Both the position numbers and the translations under genes were made by a program. Positions 39,901 to 54,900 of a DNA stretch of 64,000 nt are shown in pieces. The stretch covers positions 21,962,265 through 22,026,264 of the forward strand of contig JABBOT010000002.1 of the NCBI GenBank assembly GCA_016165875.1, read 5' to 3'. The stretch is from Acanthopleura granulata. Taxonomy: Eukaryota; Mollusca; Polyplacophora; Chitonida; Chitonidae. Numbering within the stretch: position 1 is the first letter of the stretch; every line of letters starts with the position of its first letter. Below the pieces are notes generated by a model. The model worked only from the letters and a program-made list of their open reading frames with translations, was not told the origin of the DNA and did not search any database.

Positions 39901-42900
39901 ATTTTACAGGAAGACTGGTCTGTGAACGCTCTTATATCATCATGAAATAAATTTTGTTCCCAAGATTTCCTGGCATGTTGTTGAACTTACATTACAGTTT
40001 GCCAAGTTAGCAGTACTAGGAGGAAAAGGTATAAACATGCTTGTTTCCAACATTCTTGAAATGTTCATGTCAATTAACATTTAGAGACAGTACAATTGGA
40101 TGGTAGAAAAGGGAAAGCAAGCAAGGAAGTAATATTCGGTAAATGAATATTAGACCATTTTACCAATGAACATTAGACCATTTTACCAATGAACATTAGA
40201 CCATTTTACCAATGTCATACACAATTTTTTTACCACTGTTAAAGTTGAACTGCAAAGGGTTTTGATCTGAGTTTGATCATCACTTAGTTATTATTGTGTT
40301 ACATCTTTGTATATTTATTATGCAATTTGCAGCTTATATTTGGTCAGAAATAAAGTACAAATCTGCTGGAATGTCATGACATCAAAGTGATCCTGATTTA
40401 TTTATTGGCCCTCCAAACACATCACAAAACAGATACATTTGTGACCACAAGAATGACATGCGCCACCAATGATGCTGTGACATTCTAGAAAAAAAAAAGC
40501 TAATTGATGGGCAATTGTAAACATTTATATTAGAAGTACTTTGTGAATTATCTTCATAAAGAAAATTCCACCTTAAACAAGAGGATTATGTCTATAATTT
40601 TTTATGAAAATTGAAAGCGTTTCAGTTCACCTGAAGACTGCATGAGAACATGTAGGCCTAACTGACAGCATGTTGAAGAAAGGTCTTGATGCACTTGAAT
40701 AACTCCATTATTTAAGATTTCATATACAGTGTATTTGTGTTTCACAATTGTGGAAGTAGGCCTGCATATCTGGAATATTGGAGAACCTATTCTGTCACAT
40801 ATGTATATTTGAATATCCCAAAGACTATCATTGTTTGAAGATGTATTAGATATTTAGTCTTGGTGTAAAGTCTCAGCTATTCCCTTCCACATATGATTTC
40901 TTTACGAAATCTCTTGTACATTACTTCATAGTTTACATTCTGAATTAATGCGATGGTCAGATGAATGTACCGGTACATGTCGTTGTCCCTCTTCGATACA
41001 ATGTCATAGTCACTATGAAATGAACTTGTAAACCATATTTTTCACTAAATTTTGCACATTATCTTTCTTTAATGCAGAGGCTCTCTGCAGACATGAGATT
41101 TTCAAAACAAGCCTAGTCAACGCTTGAGACAGGAAGGGTGGGAGATGAACTTATTACCTGGCTGTTTTTTTACTTTATCTCCTGATTCAAGCCTACCCTG
41201 ACCTCCAGTCCAGTTTACTTCTGGATAAAGAAACAATTCAGACCACATTGAAATTACAACAGACTGAACTTGAAATATTGCGCCAGAAAATATTTATATT
41301 TCACTTGTGGATATCTTGGTTCTGTACAGGAATATCCATTATAGCCCCACATTTGAATATCAATCTGGGCCCCATATCTGAGTGCCCATCTGGGCCCCAT
41401 GTGAAAATGTCCAACTGAACAAATGTGGCTTATAAAGGCATGAAACAAGTTTCCAGAAGAGTCCCATATTCAGCATGAATCTGAAATTTTGGGCCCTTAT
41501 ATTGCCCATGTGGGACCCATATTGTATGCTACCCAGAAGGACCCTGGGTGCACATATTCATGGCCCCATCTGAGTAGCCCAAAAGGGGCCCTTACCCACT
41601 GAAATATGGGAACCATATGGGCCCCATGTAGGAATGCTATCTGGGATGCAGATAGATATAAATGTACAGCAACTATCATAATGAACACATAGTGGTATGC
41701 ATTCAACATGTTCAAGTAAATTGATATAGGACCCGCTTAGACATCATGAAGAATTACAAATTACAAACTATACAGCTGGATTTTGGCTGAAATTTGATAA
41801 GAACTAATTAAATAAAAGTTTCTTGATTCTGTCATTAAGAGACAAATTACTTGTATTACCTGAGTGTTACTTAACAATAAGGGGTATACTGGAGATGGTG
41901 GCCTATTGACTCTATTGTTATGTAATACTCAGGTTATTGACAACTCACCCAACTGGAATGAACTGTTATTTAAAGAAGCATTCTCGATCAGGCGAAACAG
42001 ACATATTCTGAATCATGGAATTATGGCCTCTAAAGAGCTAAAACTGTTTAGATGAACTTTTTCTGTTTGAAATTAAAACTTACAGAATAACTGTCATCCA
42101 GATATGACTTTTGAAGACATATCCTCCATTTCAGATGCCTCCTATAACTGTTTACCACTATATTTAGACATTCATGTTGAGATTGCACATACATATGTAC
42201 TAATATGTTATAACCAATCTGTCATCTATTCTTACTTTAATTTTTAATTTTTGGGGTCTCTCCTCATTCTTAATGTTGTTTTGACACTTTACTGACAATC
42301 AGTTGCTATGAGGTACTAAAATGCGGCTATACTGTTATGTCATCTTATAACACATATGCAATCCTTTATCAATACAGTCATAACTTCTTCAGCTGACACT
42401 AAAACAACACCATAAATGTTTATTACCATGCAGCCCTACTCTTATCAGATTTTCTACTATGCTTTTATGGGAGCTTACTGTATGTTTGCGTGTATATGTA
42501 TATAACTTGCCCCACATGGCACATTTCTCCTGAGGATGACTCAATTAAAGTCAAAATATTGAGAACGTCAGTATGAATATCTTAGCAGTTACTTTGTTTA
42601 GTTACTATGCTAAGCTATTCTTTGAATCAACTACATTCTAACCATTTTAAAACAGTACTAAAGTCTGTAAACAATGTGATGTAATCAACATTACGATTAT
42701 TATTCTAGTTAAATGACCTGTTCCTTTCATGGATGCAATAGACAGATATAGATATAGAATATAGAATTCATAGATATGCCTCAATATACATAATGGAGGA
42801 GACAAATGACCCGGTTGTTGAAGTTACAAACCTCAACACATACAAGCAAGACTGCAGTCAGCTTTGTGGATTACTACAATCATAGGCTGAGCAAGTTGTC

Positions 42901-45900
42901 ATCAAGTTTTTCATTTCAATTTTTCAGTATATGCATCCAGTAACGTGGTCCACAACACAAAAACAAACCTGACCTTCATTCAGACTATGGCCTCTTTGTC
43001 GAGAGGTTATCTTCAGCTTTTTCGTTTCCTTGTAATAGCCAGGAAGGATATCACAGTTTCTAAAAGTGTGATGCTCCAAATTGCGTGGACCAGACCTGCC
43101 TGAAAAACTTGATTGGTTGAGGGCTAGGCTCTTTTCTGTCAAACACAGAAGAACACGTTCCACCTGTGAACCGACCTTCGTCACAGACCATTTTCGTCCT
43201 GTCCAAAATAAAAAATGCCAAAAAAAAATGTACAATAAAATTCAGCAATATGATTAATGGAGGAGCCATATCGCTGTTAAAAGAATCTGCATATGGGCCA
43301 TTTCATGTTAATGAATTAGTGGCTTAGCCAGGTCTTTATAACTGGAATTTGCATTTCAACTGTACCCTACATATAATTTCTCAATCTTTCCACATACGGA
43401 AGTGCAAAATTCAGTACTTTTTGTGCAAATTTTTCATTTCATTTTGGAGACAAAACTACATTTTTTGCACTGTCAATTTCAGGGCTTCACAGTAAGTATC
43501 ATTTTATCACTCTAGAGAGAATAATGGCCTCAGAATGTGCTTCAAAAAGCATCTATCAAAGATGCAAAAAGAAAGGATTAAGTGGTGTAGCAATATGGTT
43601 AATGGAGGACTGAGGCCATGTGTCTACTGCAAGGAGCTGTATTTCAGCCACATCCTGGTAATTTTGGTTAAAGGGGGAGCCATATCACCGGAATCCAAGT
43701 GTGATGACAACTGGCATAAGCCCTGACAGACTTACGGAATCCTAAATGCTGACCAATCACAGTCTGCCAGGTAGTTTGGTCTTCCTTGGGCCAGTTTGAC
43801 CGGAGCAGGATACATGCAAACTGGTCACCTCCTCCTTCATACTTCATAAACACGGTCAGGTAGTCATAACTGATTTGCCACTTTACACAGAACAGAATGC
43901 ACTTTTTCAGTGAAACAGTGCCTGAATCCGTCCCACAGAAGTTTGACTTGGTCAGGTGGTAATACACAGGACGATGCTTCCCAGTAGGATCCAACAACCG
44001 CAGACAGTAGGATTCTAAAAGTCAAAACAAAATTTGTCTTTGTAAAACACAAAATTAAGACAAAGGGTGTATTGTTTTCCTTTCCTTTCCATGAATAGGA
44101 TACTTGTACAACTAGTTCCCACCTTTAACAAACAGGTTCAAAGCCGTGTGCTCTTTTGTTCTTTCTTGTATTTCACACTTCTCAGTGCATGCCTGCTCAT
44201 AAAGCACTACTCAGCAATATTTTCACCCACAGTGTATATAAACTTAACATATAAAATAACCCATGTAAAAATCTTGAAACACACTCCACCAAGCTGATGA
44301 GATGTATGTATACATGTGTCACCAGAAGAGGGCATACATCATCAGCAGAGGGTACAATACACATCATCAGTAGATGGTATAGTACACATTATCAGCAGAT
44401 GGTACAGTGCACATCACCATCAGATGGTATAGTGCACATCATCAGCAGATGGTACAGTACACATCATGGTACAGTACTCATCATGAGCAGGTGGTACAGT
44501 ACACATCATCGGCAGATGGTACAGTACACATCATCCGCAGGTGGTACAGTGCACATCATCAGCAGATGGTACAGTGCAGATCATCAGCAGATGGTACAGT
44601 ACGCATCATCAGCAGGTTGTACAGTACATATCATCAGCAGGTGGTACAGTACACATCATCGGCAGATGGTACAGTACACATCATCAGCAGGTACAGTACA
44701 CATCATCAGCAGGTGGTACAGTACACATTATCAGCAGTTGGTACAGTGCAGATCATCAGCAGATGGTACAGTGCACATCATCAGCAGGTGGTACAGTACA
44801 TATCATCAGCAGATGTTACAGTGCACATCATGAGCAGATGGTACAAAACACATCAACAGGTGGCACAGTACACATCATCAGCAGATGGTACCGACAACAT
44901 CATCAGCAGATGGTACAGTGCACATCATCAGCAGACGGTACAGTGTACACCATCAGCACGTGGTACAGTACACATCATCAGCATGTGGTACAGTACACAT
45001 AATGAACAGGTGGCACAGTACACATCATCAGCAGATGGTAGAATCGACATTATCAGCAGAGGGCACACATCATCAGCAGATGGTACAGCATCACCAGAGG
45101 GCACACATCATCAGCAGATGGTATAATACACATCATGCAGTGTACATCATCAGCAGCTGGTACAGTAGAGATCATTAGATGGTATAGTGCACATCATCAG
45201 CAGTTGGTACAGTACACATCATCAGCAGATGGTGCCGTACACATCATCAGCAGATGGAACAGTACACATCATTAGCCGATGGTACAGTACACATCATCAG
45301 CAAATGGTACAGTACACATCATCAGCACGTGGTAGAGTACACAACATCAGAAGACTGTATCATCACTACTGGGCAAACGTCACTAGATGGCATACATCAT
45401 TAGCAGAGATCACGTCAGATAAGCCGAAGGCAGTACATCATCACTGGATGAGACACACTATTAGGAGATACCACACTAGATCAGCAGAAGGTATGCGCCA
45501 TAAACAGATGTCACACACAGTTTAAATAGATATCACACTGGTTTAGCAGATGACATACATCATCAGCAGATGGCATACATCATCAGCCGATGACATGCAT
45601 CATCAGCAGATGGCATGCATCATCAGCAGATGGCATGCATCATCAGCAGATGGCATGCATCACCATACAGCAGCAAATGACTTACATCATCAGCACATAA
45701 TAATAATATCTAATTAATAATAATATCAGACAGCCCACATCATCACTAGATGACCCACACAACTGCCATCACTTACTTAGTGAATGTTTGTTCAACTTCC
45801 CGGTTCTAATAGTTAAAGGAGTTAAACTGAAATCCATGAATGTCAAGATGAAGGAAGTGAAAGAGTGGAGCGGAAGCACAGACATGACAGACAGCGGTAG

Positions 45901-48900
45901 GTAACTGATTTTAGTGGTCCTAACTGTGGTATTGTTGTGCTGGGACAAAATGGGGTGAAATGCAGTTCATACCCTACATGTGAATGGAGACTTCCTAAAC
46001 AGTGGAATGTAAGAAAGAGATAGTAGGCGAAATCATCACGAAGTACCATGTATTGGGAAGGGGAATGTAAAAAAAGGCCTGTCCCTGTCCTGACAGTGAG
46101 TAGAAAGACAATAATAGGAGCAGGTGACAAGGAAGACATAGCACCAGAGTATTCTGAGAAATTTTACACTGTGAGAAACAGTGGGTGGGAGAAGTGGGTT
46201 AAATACATCTGGAATTCTGCTTCTAGAGAAATGGGTTAGAAATCAGATACAAGTAGAGTACACGCCGGCTGATTGGCCTGAAACTGAGTAGGGCAGTACC
46301 ACTGGAAAATAACTGAGGCAACTGCGGTGAGTGAAGCAGGCAAACCTGGTGTGTAGTGAGTACAGAGTGAAGGGGGAGAATCTGATGGGTAGTGGGAACT
46401 GACATGATTGGGTGAAGCAGGTGAACCTGGTGGATGGTGGGAACTGAGTTAAGCAGGTGAACCTGATAGGTGGTGGGAACTGAGTTAAGCAGGTGAACCT
46501 GGTGGGTGGTGGAAATCATGAAGCAGGTAAACCTGGTGGCTGATGGGTATGGAGAGAAGCAGGTGAACCTGGTGGGTGATGGGACCTGACTGAAGTAGGT
46601 GAACCCAGTGGGTGGTGGGAACTGAGTGAGACTGGTGAACATGGTGCGTGGTGGGAACTGAGTGAGACTGGTGAATATGGTGTGTGGTGGGAACTGAGTG
46701 AGACTGGTGAACATGGTGTGTGGTGGGAACTGAGTGAAGCACATGAGCCTGGTGGATGGTGGTAGCTGACATGACTGAGTGAAGCATGTGAAGCTGGTGG
46801 GTGGTGGGAACTGAGTGAAGAACATGAATCTGGAGGGTGGTAGGAACTGAGTGAAGCAGGTGAACCTGGTGAATGGTAGGAATTCACATGGCTGAATGAA
46901 GCAGGTAAACCTGGTGGGTTGTGAGAACTGAGTGAAGCTGGTGAAGCTGGTGGGTGGTGGGAACTGAGTGAAGAACATGAATCTGGAGGGTGGTAGGAAC
47001 TGAGTGAAGCAGGTGAACCTGGTGAATGGTAGGAATTCACATGGCTGAATGAAGCAGGTAAACCTGGTGGGTTGTGAGAACTGAGTGAAGCTGGTGAAGC
47101 TGGTGGGTGGTGGGAACTGAGTGAAGAACAGGAACCTGGTGGGTGGTGGGAACTGAGTGAAGCAGGTGAACCTGGTGGGTTATGGGAACTGAGTAAAGGA
47201 GGTGAACCTGGTGGGTGATGGGAACTGAGTGAAGCAGGTGAACCTTGTGGGTGGTGGGAACTGAGTTAAGCAGGTGAACCTGGTGGGTGGAGGGAACTGA
47301 GTTAAGCAGGTGAACCTGATAGGTGGTGGGAACTGAGTTAAGCAGGTAAACCTGGTGGGTCATGGTGAAGCTGGTGGGTGGTGGGAACTGAGTGAAGAAC
47401 ATGTACCTGGTGGGTGATGGGAACTGAGTGAAGGAGGTGAACCTGGTGGGTGATGGGAACTGAGTGAAGGAGGTGAACCTGGTGGGTGATGGGAACTGAG
47501 TGAAGCAGGTGAACCTGGTGGGTGATGGGAACTGAGTGAAGCAGGTGAACCTGGTGGGTGATGGGAACTGAGTGAAGGAGGTGAACCTGGTGGGTGATGG
47601 GAACTGAGTGAAGGAGGTGAACCTGGTGGATGATGGGAACTGAGTGAAGGAGGTGAACCTGGTGGGTGATGGGAACTGAGTGAACGAGGTGAACCTGGTG
47701 GATGATGGGAATTTACTGTAGCACATGAACCTGCTAGGTGGTTGGAACTGAGAGGTCAGAGAGGCTGGGAGTTAAATTAATAAAACTTCAAACCGTACCT
47801 GATCCAGCTCATGGAATTTGAAATTACAGTGTGACCACTCAGCTTTGTGCTCAACTGGTGTTAAACCTGTAACTCACTTACATGACAGCATTCAGCTTTA
47901 TGATTAAAGAAAACCATCTCCCTTTGCTATGTACCTCAGAGAAACCCCCTGAGTTAAAGCTGCAGTCAATGCCGTGAGAGAGCAGATTTCAAGTATGCAA
48001 TCTCTACACCTGTCAAAGGTTTGACAGTCAAAATGAGGTAATGCATTAACTTTCTGAGCCAACCATGGCCCCCCTTGGGGCCATCCTTAAAAAACTGTTT
48101 TTAGGTGTTAGCTGAACATGGGAAAAACTAGGTTGGTCTGGCTCTTGAAAAAAACAGGGCTTTCAAAGAAATTAACATGAAGATAACAATTTTAAAAAAT
48201 AGTGATAAAAACACCAATAAAAATGCCTTTGAGCAGGGCCATTTTTTTGGATGGTCGGTCAGATTATGTCCAACAAACACATTTTTAAGAATGGCCTGAC
48301 CCGAACAGATAATTACACAGTATGTAACCAGTACTTACCATCCGTCAACGTTTTCTCAAAGGACACTCTGACCTGAAGTAGGACACAAATTATTATGTGA
48401 ACAATTAATTTGTCTGATGTATCTCTTATACGTGCACACATTACATATAGCAAGAGTTACCTTTTGAAGGAATAAATGTTTCCCAACAATACAAACAGTA
48501 TATGACGCTAGTTTTGCCATTATCTGAATCATATGCAGCTGACAGTTACCATGGCAATAGTTACATGTACATGTAAAACCTTATTCTATTCACTAATATA
48601 TGACCCACTGAAGTTGACACATGTATTCCCTGTTTGCAATAGTCACAAAAAATGTCACACATGGTACATGTACTTCTACAGACAAAACTATGGTTTGCAA
48701 GGTCAAATTTATAGCTATCACGAACAAACTGAAATACACGTGTTAGTACTGTACATGTACATACAGTAATTAAATAAAATGTTTATTAAAAGGAATTCAC
48801 CAATCTCCGTGTGGCATGTGCTGTTTAAAAAGTACCATGGCTCATCTGATTGTAATTTACCTACCAGCAACAACATATATGTCCCATGTTTATGTGTGTA

Positions 48901-51900
48901 CATGTGAAACAAATAGATAACTATACTGTTAATCCACATGTCTCAGTGTTCCAACATTGGGTATGATACAGACACAGATCAGCTGGGGGAATAAATCTCA
49001 AGAATAAATCTTGTTCTATGTTGTGTCTCTAGTGAATGATTCTTTTTTATTTCAATATTCCACAACCTAAAATCCCTGCATAATACACTAGGTACCATAT
49101 AAAAAAAGATTTACAGCACTCGCTGATGATATGAAAAGATTTATCCATAAACTACAGAATATACGGTCTTGCAAAATTCACAATGAAAATTTCATATTAG
49201 CTACATGTATAATTTATCAGGAAAATGTATATGGAACTTCATAAGGGATTATGTTTTAACTGATCTCTAAGGACTGGGGCTGGGCTTTTCTCAGTTCAAC
49301 AGACTGATATATTCTGCACCTGAGGTCCTGTATAAAGTTCTTGAATAATACACATATGACATGTTGCGCAAACTGGCAGATACAAACTTCCTTTTGCATT
49401 TCCCACAAAATATGCTTGCACCATATATGTCTACTGAGGTTTAATTATGAAGATGAACAGGTTAAAGATGGTACTGGTACAATTTTGCATCTTTAAACAA
49501 ATATTAAATGACAATTTGGAATTGATGCATGCATACATGGCATTACACCCCACCAAGTTACAGTCTACTCACACCGGGCCCAACCAGCCCTGTTTCCTTG
49601 CTCTAACCTGTCACTGCTGAGTGCCAAGCGAGGCAGCCACACCTGTCATTTTCATTAAATCTTGCTATGACCTGACCGGGGATTGATCCACGACCTCCTA
49701 ACCTTGAGGAGGATGATTTAACCACAAGGCCACCAAGGCAGTTATATATATACATATTTCATAGTATACATGTACATGTATGAATGTATTTCACCAAATC
49801 AGGTTAAATACATAAAAAAGAACAGAACCTGAGAGAGTTGTACATTGCATTTCAAAACAGTTTTTGTTGGTGCATCTCTTCATATGCTCACATTCTACTT
49901 TCACATCCTATAATAAGACACGTGGGTTATAAAAAAGAACTCTATCACCCCACTGATGAAAGGCTTTTAGTATTACAAAAGACAACCCAAAATAGAATTT
50001 TTTTATACAGAGTTCAAGTACAAGTATTTGTGATCAGCTAATAAAGACAGCCCAGCAGAACCGGACACACCTATTATGTCTTAAGAGTACACTGTAGCTA
50101 GGTCAGCTTTACATCCTACTTATATAATGTCCTAGATCTTGACATGTAAATACCACTTCATTTTCACAGATATGTGAACAAAATAGCATAACATTACAAA
50201 ACCACATATAACTGGATCAACACCAAATTGATGGACGCAAATATAAATGTATACCCAACCTTTCATGCACTTACAGTAAGTGCCTGAAATACATGTAATA
50301 CACGCCACATACATGTAAATTGTATCTGAAAATGTTTGAATGTTTATGGTATGAAGAAAACTCAAATTTCGATCATTTTGGCACATGGAAGTGAGCACGC
50401 AGCTTTGTACGCAATATATTTGTTGATATTTAGAGTTGTTGGCAAGAAGGTGTATCAGTAAATCTACGGTTCACAGCCAGCAGTCGTCATCAAGGACAGG
50501 TGGCCTGTTGTTGTTTAACATGCAGATGGTACTGCGGGATTTATTTACTCATGCGCACACACACGCACACACACAAACATACACACACACACACACACAC
50601 GCAATCTGAAGGTATTTGTCTGTATATGGCAATGTCAGAAGTTAATACAAAACCTCACTTCAAACAAACTCAAAACTACGCTCTGCCAATGTTCGCAATT
50701 TAAGTGCGCTGTGCACATCGTTCTGTCATCAAGCAGATTATCCTTCACAAATAATTGCACTGTCATGCTGTACTTTCTGGCCAACGTTAAAGGGTGGGGA
50801 TCGGCTGGTGGGGGATATGCACTGTATGTCGTGAGGTAACTGAATCGTGACCAATATGTATAATAGGTACTGGCCAAGACTGCGGGGAGACAGGCATGTG
50901 TTGGGTGGAGGGGACGAATGGAAAGGAGGTGATAGCAGACACTATTGTCTGTTTTGTATTTGAAGCAGGTTGTTACACAGGGGCCTCGAAATGATCCACA
51001 AAGATCTGTAAAATAAATGAACAGAAATGAACCATAGCTAAACAAAGATTTAAAGGGATTTGTTTGATTGCTGCTTAACGGCATACTGAAGAATTTTTCA
51101 CTAGTATGACAGCGACTTGTTTTATGTATGATTGAAGAAAACCAGAGAGCCAAGGAGGACACCACAGACACTTAGCACTTTCCAACAAGTGACATACACA
51201 TATGTACACCATCATTATTAGTGAATTATAAAAAATCATTAATGAATGGTAACCTTTCACAGCTACACAAGTGTTAGCGAACATTTCTGGCACCAATGCC
51301 CTACAGGCAGTGAGGGCTGAGGAATACATCTACGAATTCCTTATCTAGGGCTGGCTTTGAACCCCTACCACCTGAGTCCCAGCGACTGAAAGCTAACCTC
51401 CAGATGACACTTCTTTCCCCTCTATCAAAGGCCAGGCAACATTATGGCAAAGGGCGGAACACGTTCGCCTACTGGTTTCACAAATTTCAATTTATGCGAC
51501 TTGTAATTGGCTAGCATAAGAACAAAATTGTTCCCCATAAATTTTAACATTATTTGTTTTATTATTAAGTAAGGCAAATGTGAGTGGTCCATGGTGAGTG
51601 AAAACAGCTGATGGGCTGGTGTAAGACCAGCAGGCATCCCATTCCTTACTACACAGGCCTCGTACCCTCCGAAGACGATAAATGTACATTGACAATTAAG
51701 ATACAAGGCTGTCTGCTGCGAGACTCCTGGCTTCATGATGGACCCCTGCTGCTACACAGTAGCAAAATTGTCCGCCGGAAATATGCAAATATCAAAGGCA
51801 AGCTTATGTTGTGGAAGATGGTGTTTGAAAATAAGGAGGAGGACTTTGGGGAAATCCAGTGTCACAGATGATATCACATGACCTTTACATTTTATGGGAC

Positions 51901-54900
51901 TGGCAGTCTGCGTTTATAAATACAAGAATTTCAAGTTTCGCTGTTAGAACATAATGGGCAGGTGTATACTGCATTGAAAATTTTATCCACAACATGTACA
52001 AAGGAATTTAGTTCACTAAGCTCCTGAAAAAAACCTCTGAACTAAATTTTGTGTATTCATTGACACAGATGTGATAGAGCCTTATCTTTTGATAGCAATA
52101 CTGGCTATATTACTACAGTTAGCAAAGCTAATGCAGTGTGATGACCCAGGAGCCTCTCACCAATGTGATCGCTTAGAGTTAAAGTCCAGCTTATGCTGTC
52201 TCTGGTTATATTGAAAGATCTGCCAGCAACCCATAGATAGGTTTCCACGAGGCTCAACCCGGATTCCTCCCATCAAATCGCTGGCTGCAGTCTTATATTA
52301 AGGTAAACTATTCCGGAGTATAACATAAAACACCAATCAAATACATAAATGACAAAAAAAGCACATGGCCTTTAGCCACTTGGCAACGACCTTCTCCCAA
52401 TTACAAACAGGTGTACGTGGCTTGTTTTGCAAACAGACAAGTCATAGTGTTTTAATACTCGTATGATTTATCACTATCAAATGTACTGTACAGATACTCT
52501 TGCGTATAATGAATTTGCAGCAATTAAGTTATACCTTGTTTAAGGAATTTCTCCACAAAGTTATGCACACCATATATTAAAAATGTTATTAACACAAAAG
52601 TTTGTACAGTCTCTATTATCATCAAAAACATAGCGTTTCATTATCAATGCAGGTTTCATCTATAGAGTTAAATTTATACTAACATATCTCATTCCGTTAA
52701 ACAAAAACAAACTATCAAAGGTACATCCACAGGCAACATAACAGGCCTGTCCACAGAATATGTACATTATGACTTGTTCATCACCGAATGATTACTGAAG
52801 TCAAAACATTAAATATCATTGTGAAGTGAAGTGAAACTGACTCTTCGGCCTTGTGGGGTAATAACATAGGCTCCACTTTAAATGTGAATGATTGTGCTGC
52901 TGAAAGGAGTACACACATTCAGTCAGTCAGACTGATGTCCATACCTCTTCTCTCTGACAACTGCCTAAGCGAATCAGATGATAACCTTGTCTGACAGATA
53001 ATCATCGTAACCTGTACATGATGATTTCAGCAGGATGTACATTTCACAGAGTCAAAACACTTACAACCAATGGCCTGCAAGTTATTCTTGGAGTCTTGGG
53101 AGTAGGCCTAAACAATGTGCTATTCAATATGTTTAACTGGATACCCCAGGTATATGTTTGGGCGCACTGGCTGCAATGGAATATAGATGTCCCTATTCCT
53201 TTTTTCCACTGAGAATTTGGAGAATTTTAGGCCTTAGATAATTTACACTAAATCCTCAAGTACAGCATCACTCCTATGTTAGAATTATGTCATATACAGT
53301 ATTGCCCACACCCAAAGTTCTGCCAGACGCAGGTAGAGCGCTACCAGGGCATGCCCTGGCCACTCTCAAACCTCATGAAATGGGTGACCAGCCAGCCTTT
53401 GGGTGTTGCACAAGGCTACTCGCGTCTATGCCTTGGAAACGTAGTTTGATTGTCACTACGGTTGACACCTAACGGTAAAGCATCTCGTGAGTGACAAGAG
53501 GAAGAAGGAATGACAAGCCATCAATACGTTCCCTGACTTTAACATGCTATGCAGATTATCTATAACATGACTCTATAGAGGTCTAAGTCAGAGGATTCAT
53601 CTGCAATTGATATGCTATTGTATTGTTTCAATTCATCAAAGGTTTATACGTTGATATTTTAATGCATGCAATCAAAGCAAAATAATCTTTATTGATGGAG
53701 ATTTGCATATCTTTTCAACACTTCTGCCTGCAGACCGACAGCTTTACTCGTGCTTACATGGTGTTATGAAGTGCCTTACCGAAAGTACAAAATCATACGC
53801 GTGTATATAAATATATATGTATATCATCCAGTACAATTAGTAAGTTGTCCTACACAACTATAATTCCATACATCGATAAAATATACCCATAGTTAAATGT
53901 ACATTTAGGATTTGGGCAGCCATAATATACAATACACACAAACTACTGATTCGAAAAAGGTGTTAATCTTGTTCAACTTTACAGACACAAGTGTTTGGGA
54001 TTACCTCTCCACTTCACTCAAAGAGTTGAGTAAGTTTGTGATGTGTGGAAAGTATTCACTCCTACCTGTGACCACTGATGGAATATTCTCAAACCATTCT
54101 TCATCAGTTCACAAAACTTAATCTCTCAGTCGGTGGCAACACTTCTGTTTCTTTGAAAGTTCAGAAAATGAAGTTTACCCTACATTTGCTTACTATGGCT
54201 ATTGTGAAGATCACACAGATCTCGAAGGTATTCAAGGCACGCATTGAAGCATTGGATAGCCGAGGTCTGGTGCCTTCGGCAATTCGGAAAAGCTTTCTAG
54301 CTGAAGAGGAGATCAGCATCAAAGCTCTGGCAATCATGCCTTTTTTCCTACGAGGATGGAGGTAGAAATCGGTGTCGTGACTCCATCGTCAAAATGTCCA
54401 ACAAAACGAGTAATCAAGCCCAAGTATTTTTTTATACCAATTCTGGACAAAATTTATTTTGTACAAGAATTGTTTCAGAAGAAGCAAAAAAGTTGACACA
54501 GTTATTCATACAACTACTGAAGGAATTGATATATATGTGTACTATGACGGATCAGTAACATCCACTTGTCACTGATTCACTCTTCACTACTGTTATCTCT
54601 GTCACACTGTGATGGCAATGGATATCGTTACCTCTGATTTGCATAAATTTTTTCAACCCCAAGAGGCGTTGCTGGCTCACACAAGAATTGTTTCATCAGG
54701 TGCAAAAAGTTGACACAGTTATTCATGCAACTACTGAAGGAATTGATATATATGTGTGTAAAACTGTTGTCAAAGCTAGACACTAAATATATGATAATAG
54801 CGATTTGTTTGGAAAATGTATGTAAACACAACTAACATGTGAAGACATATTTAGCCTTCAATATTTCACCCAACAATACAGTATATCGGTGGAATGACAC

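Noticed and set aside
43060..43269. Alternative minus-strand reading frame over exon 4 of the death-domain gene
   Set aside because: The other frame joins exons 3 and 5 in phase and runs the full exon. This one ends inside it and has no partner exons.
44297..45525. Long overlapping plus-strand ORFs (up to 239 codons)
   Set aside because: They are read-through of the 25-bp minisatellite in all frames; there is no unique domain, start context or splice signal.
46223..47726. Minus-strand ORFs of 174-251 codons rich in T, F, P and S
   Set aside because: They are produced by the 36-bp repeat, whose length is divisible by three; they lie wholly inside intron 2 of the death-domain gene.
50635..51736. 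Overlapping minus-strand ORFs of 84-178 codons
   Set aside because: They fall in intron 1 of the death-domain gene, partly on a decayed SINE, with no recognisable protein and no matching splice sites.
53281..53480. Compact GC-richer segment with CAGGTAGAGCGCTACCAGGG hairpin, considered as a structured RNA
   Set aside because: I could not match it to 5S rRNA, tRNA or a snRNA. A SINE fragment is as likely, so no feature is claimed.
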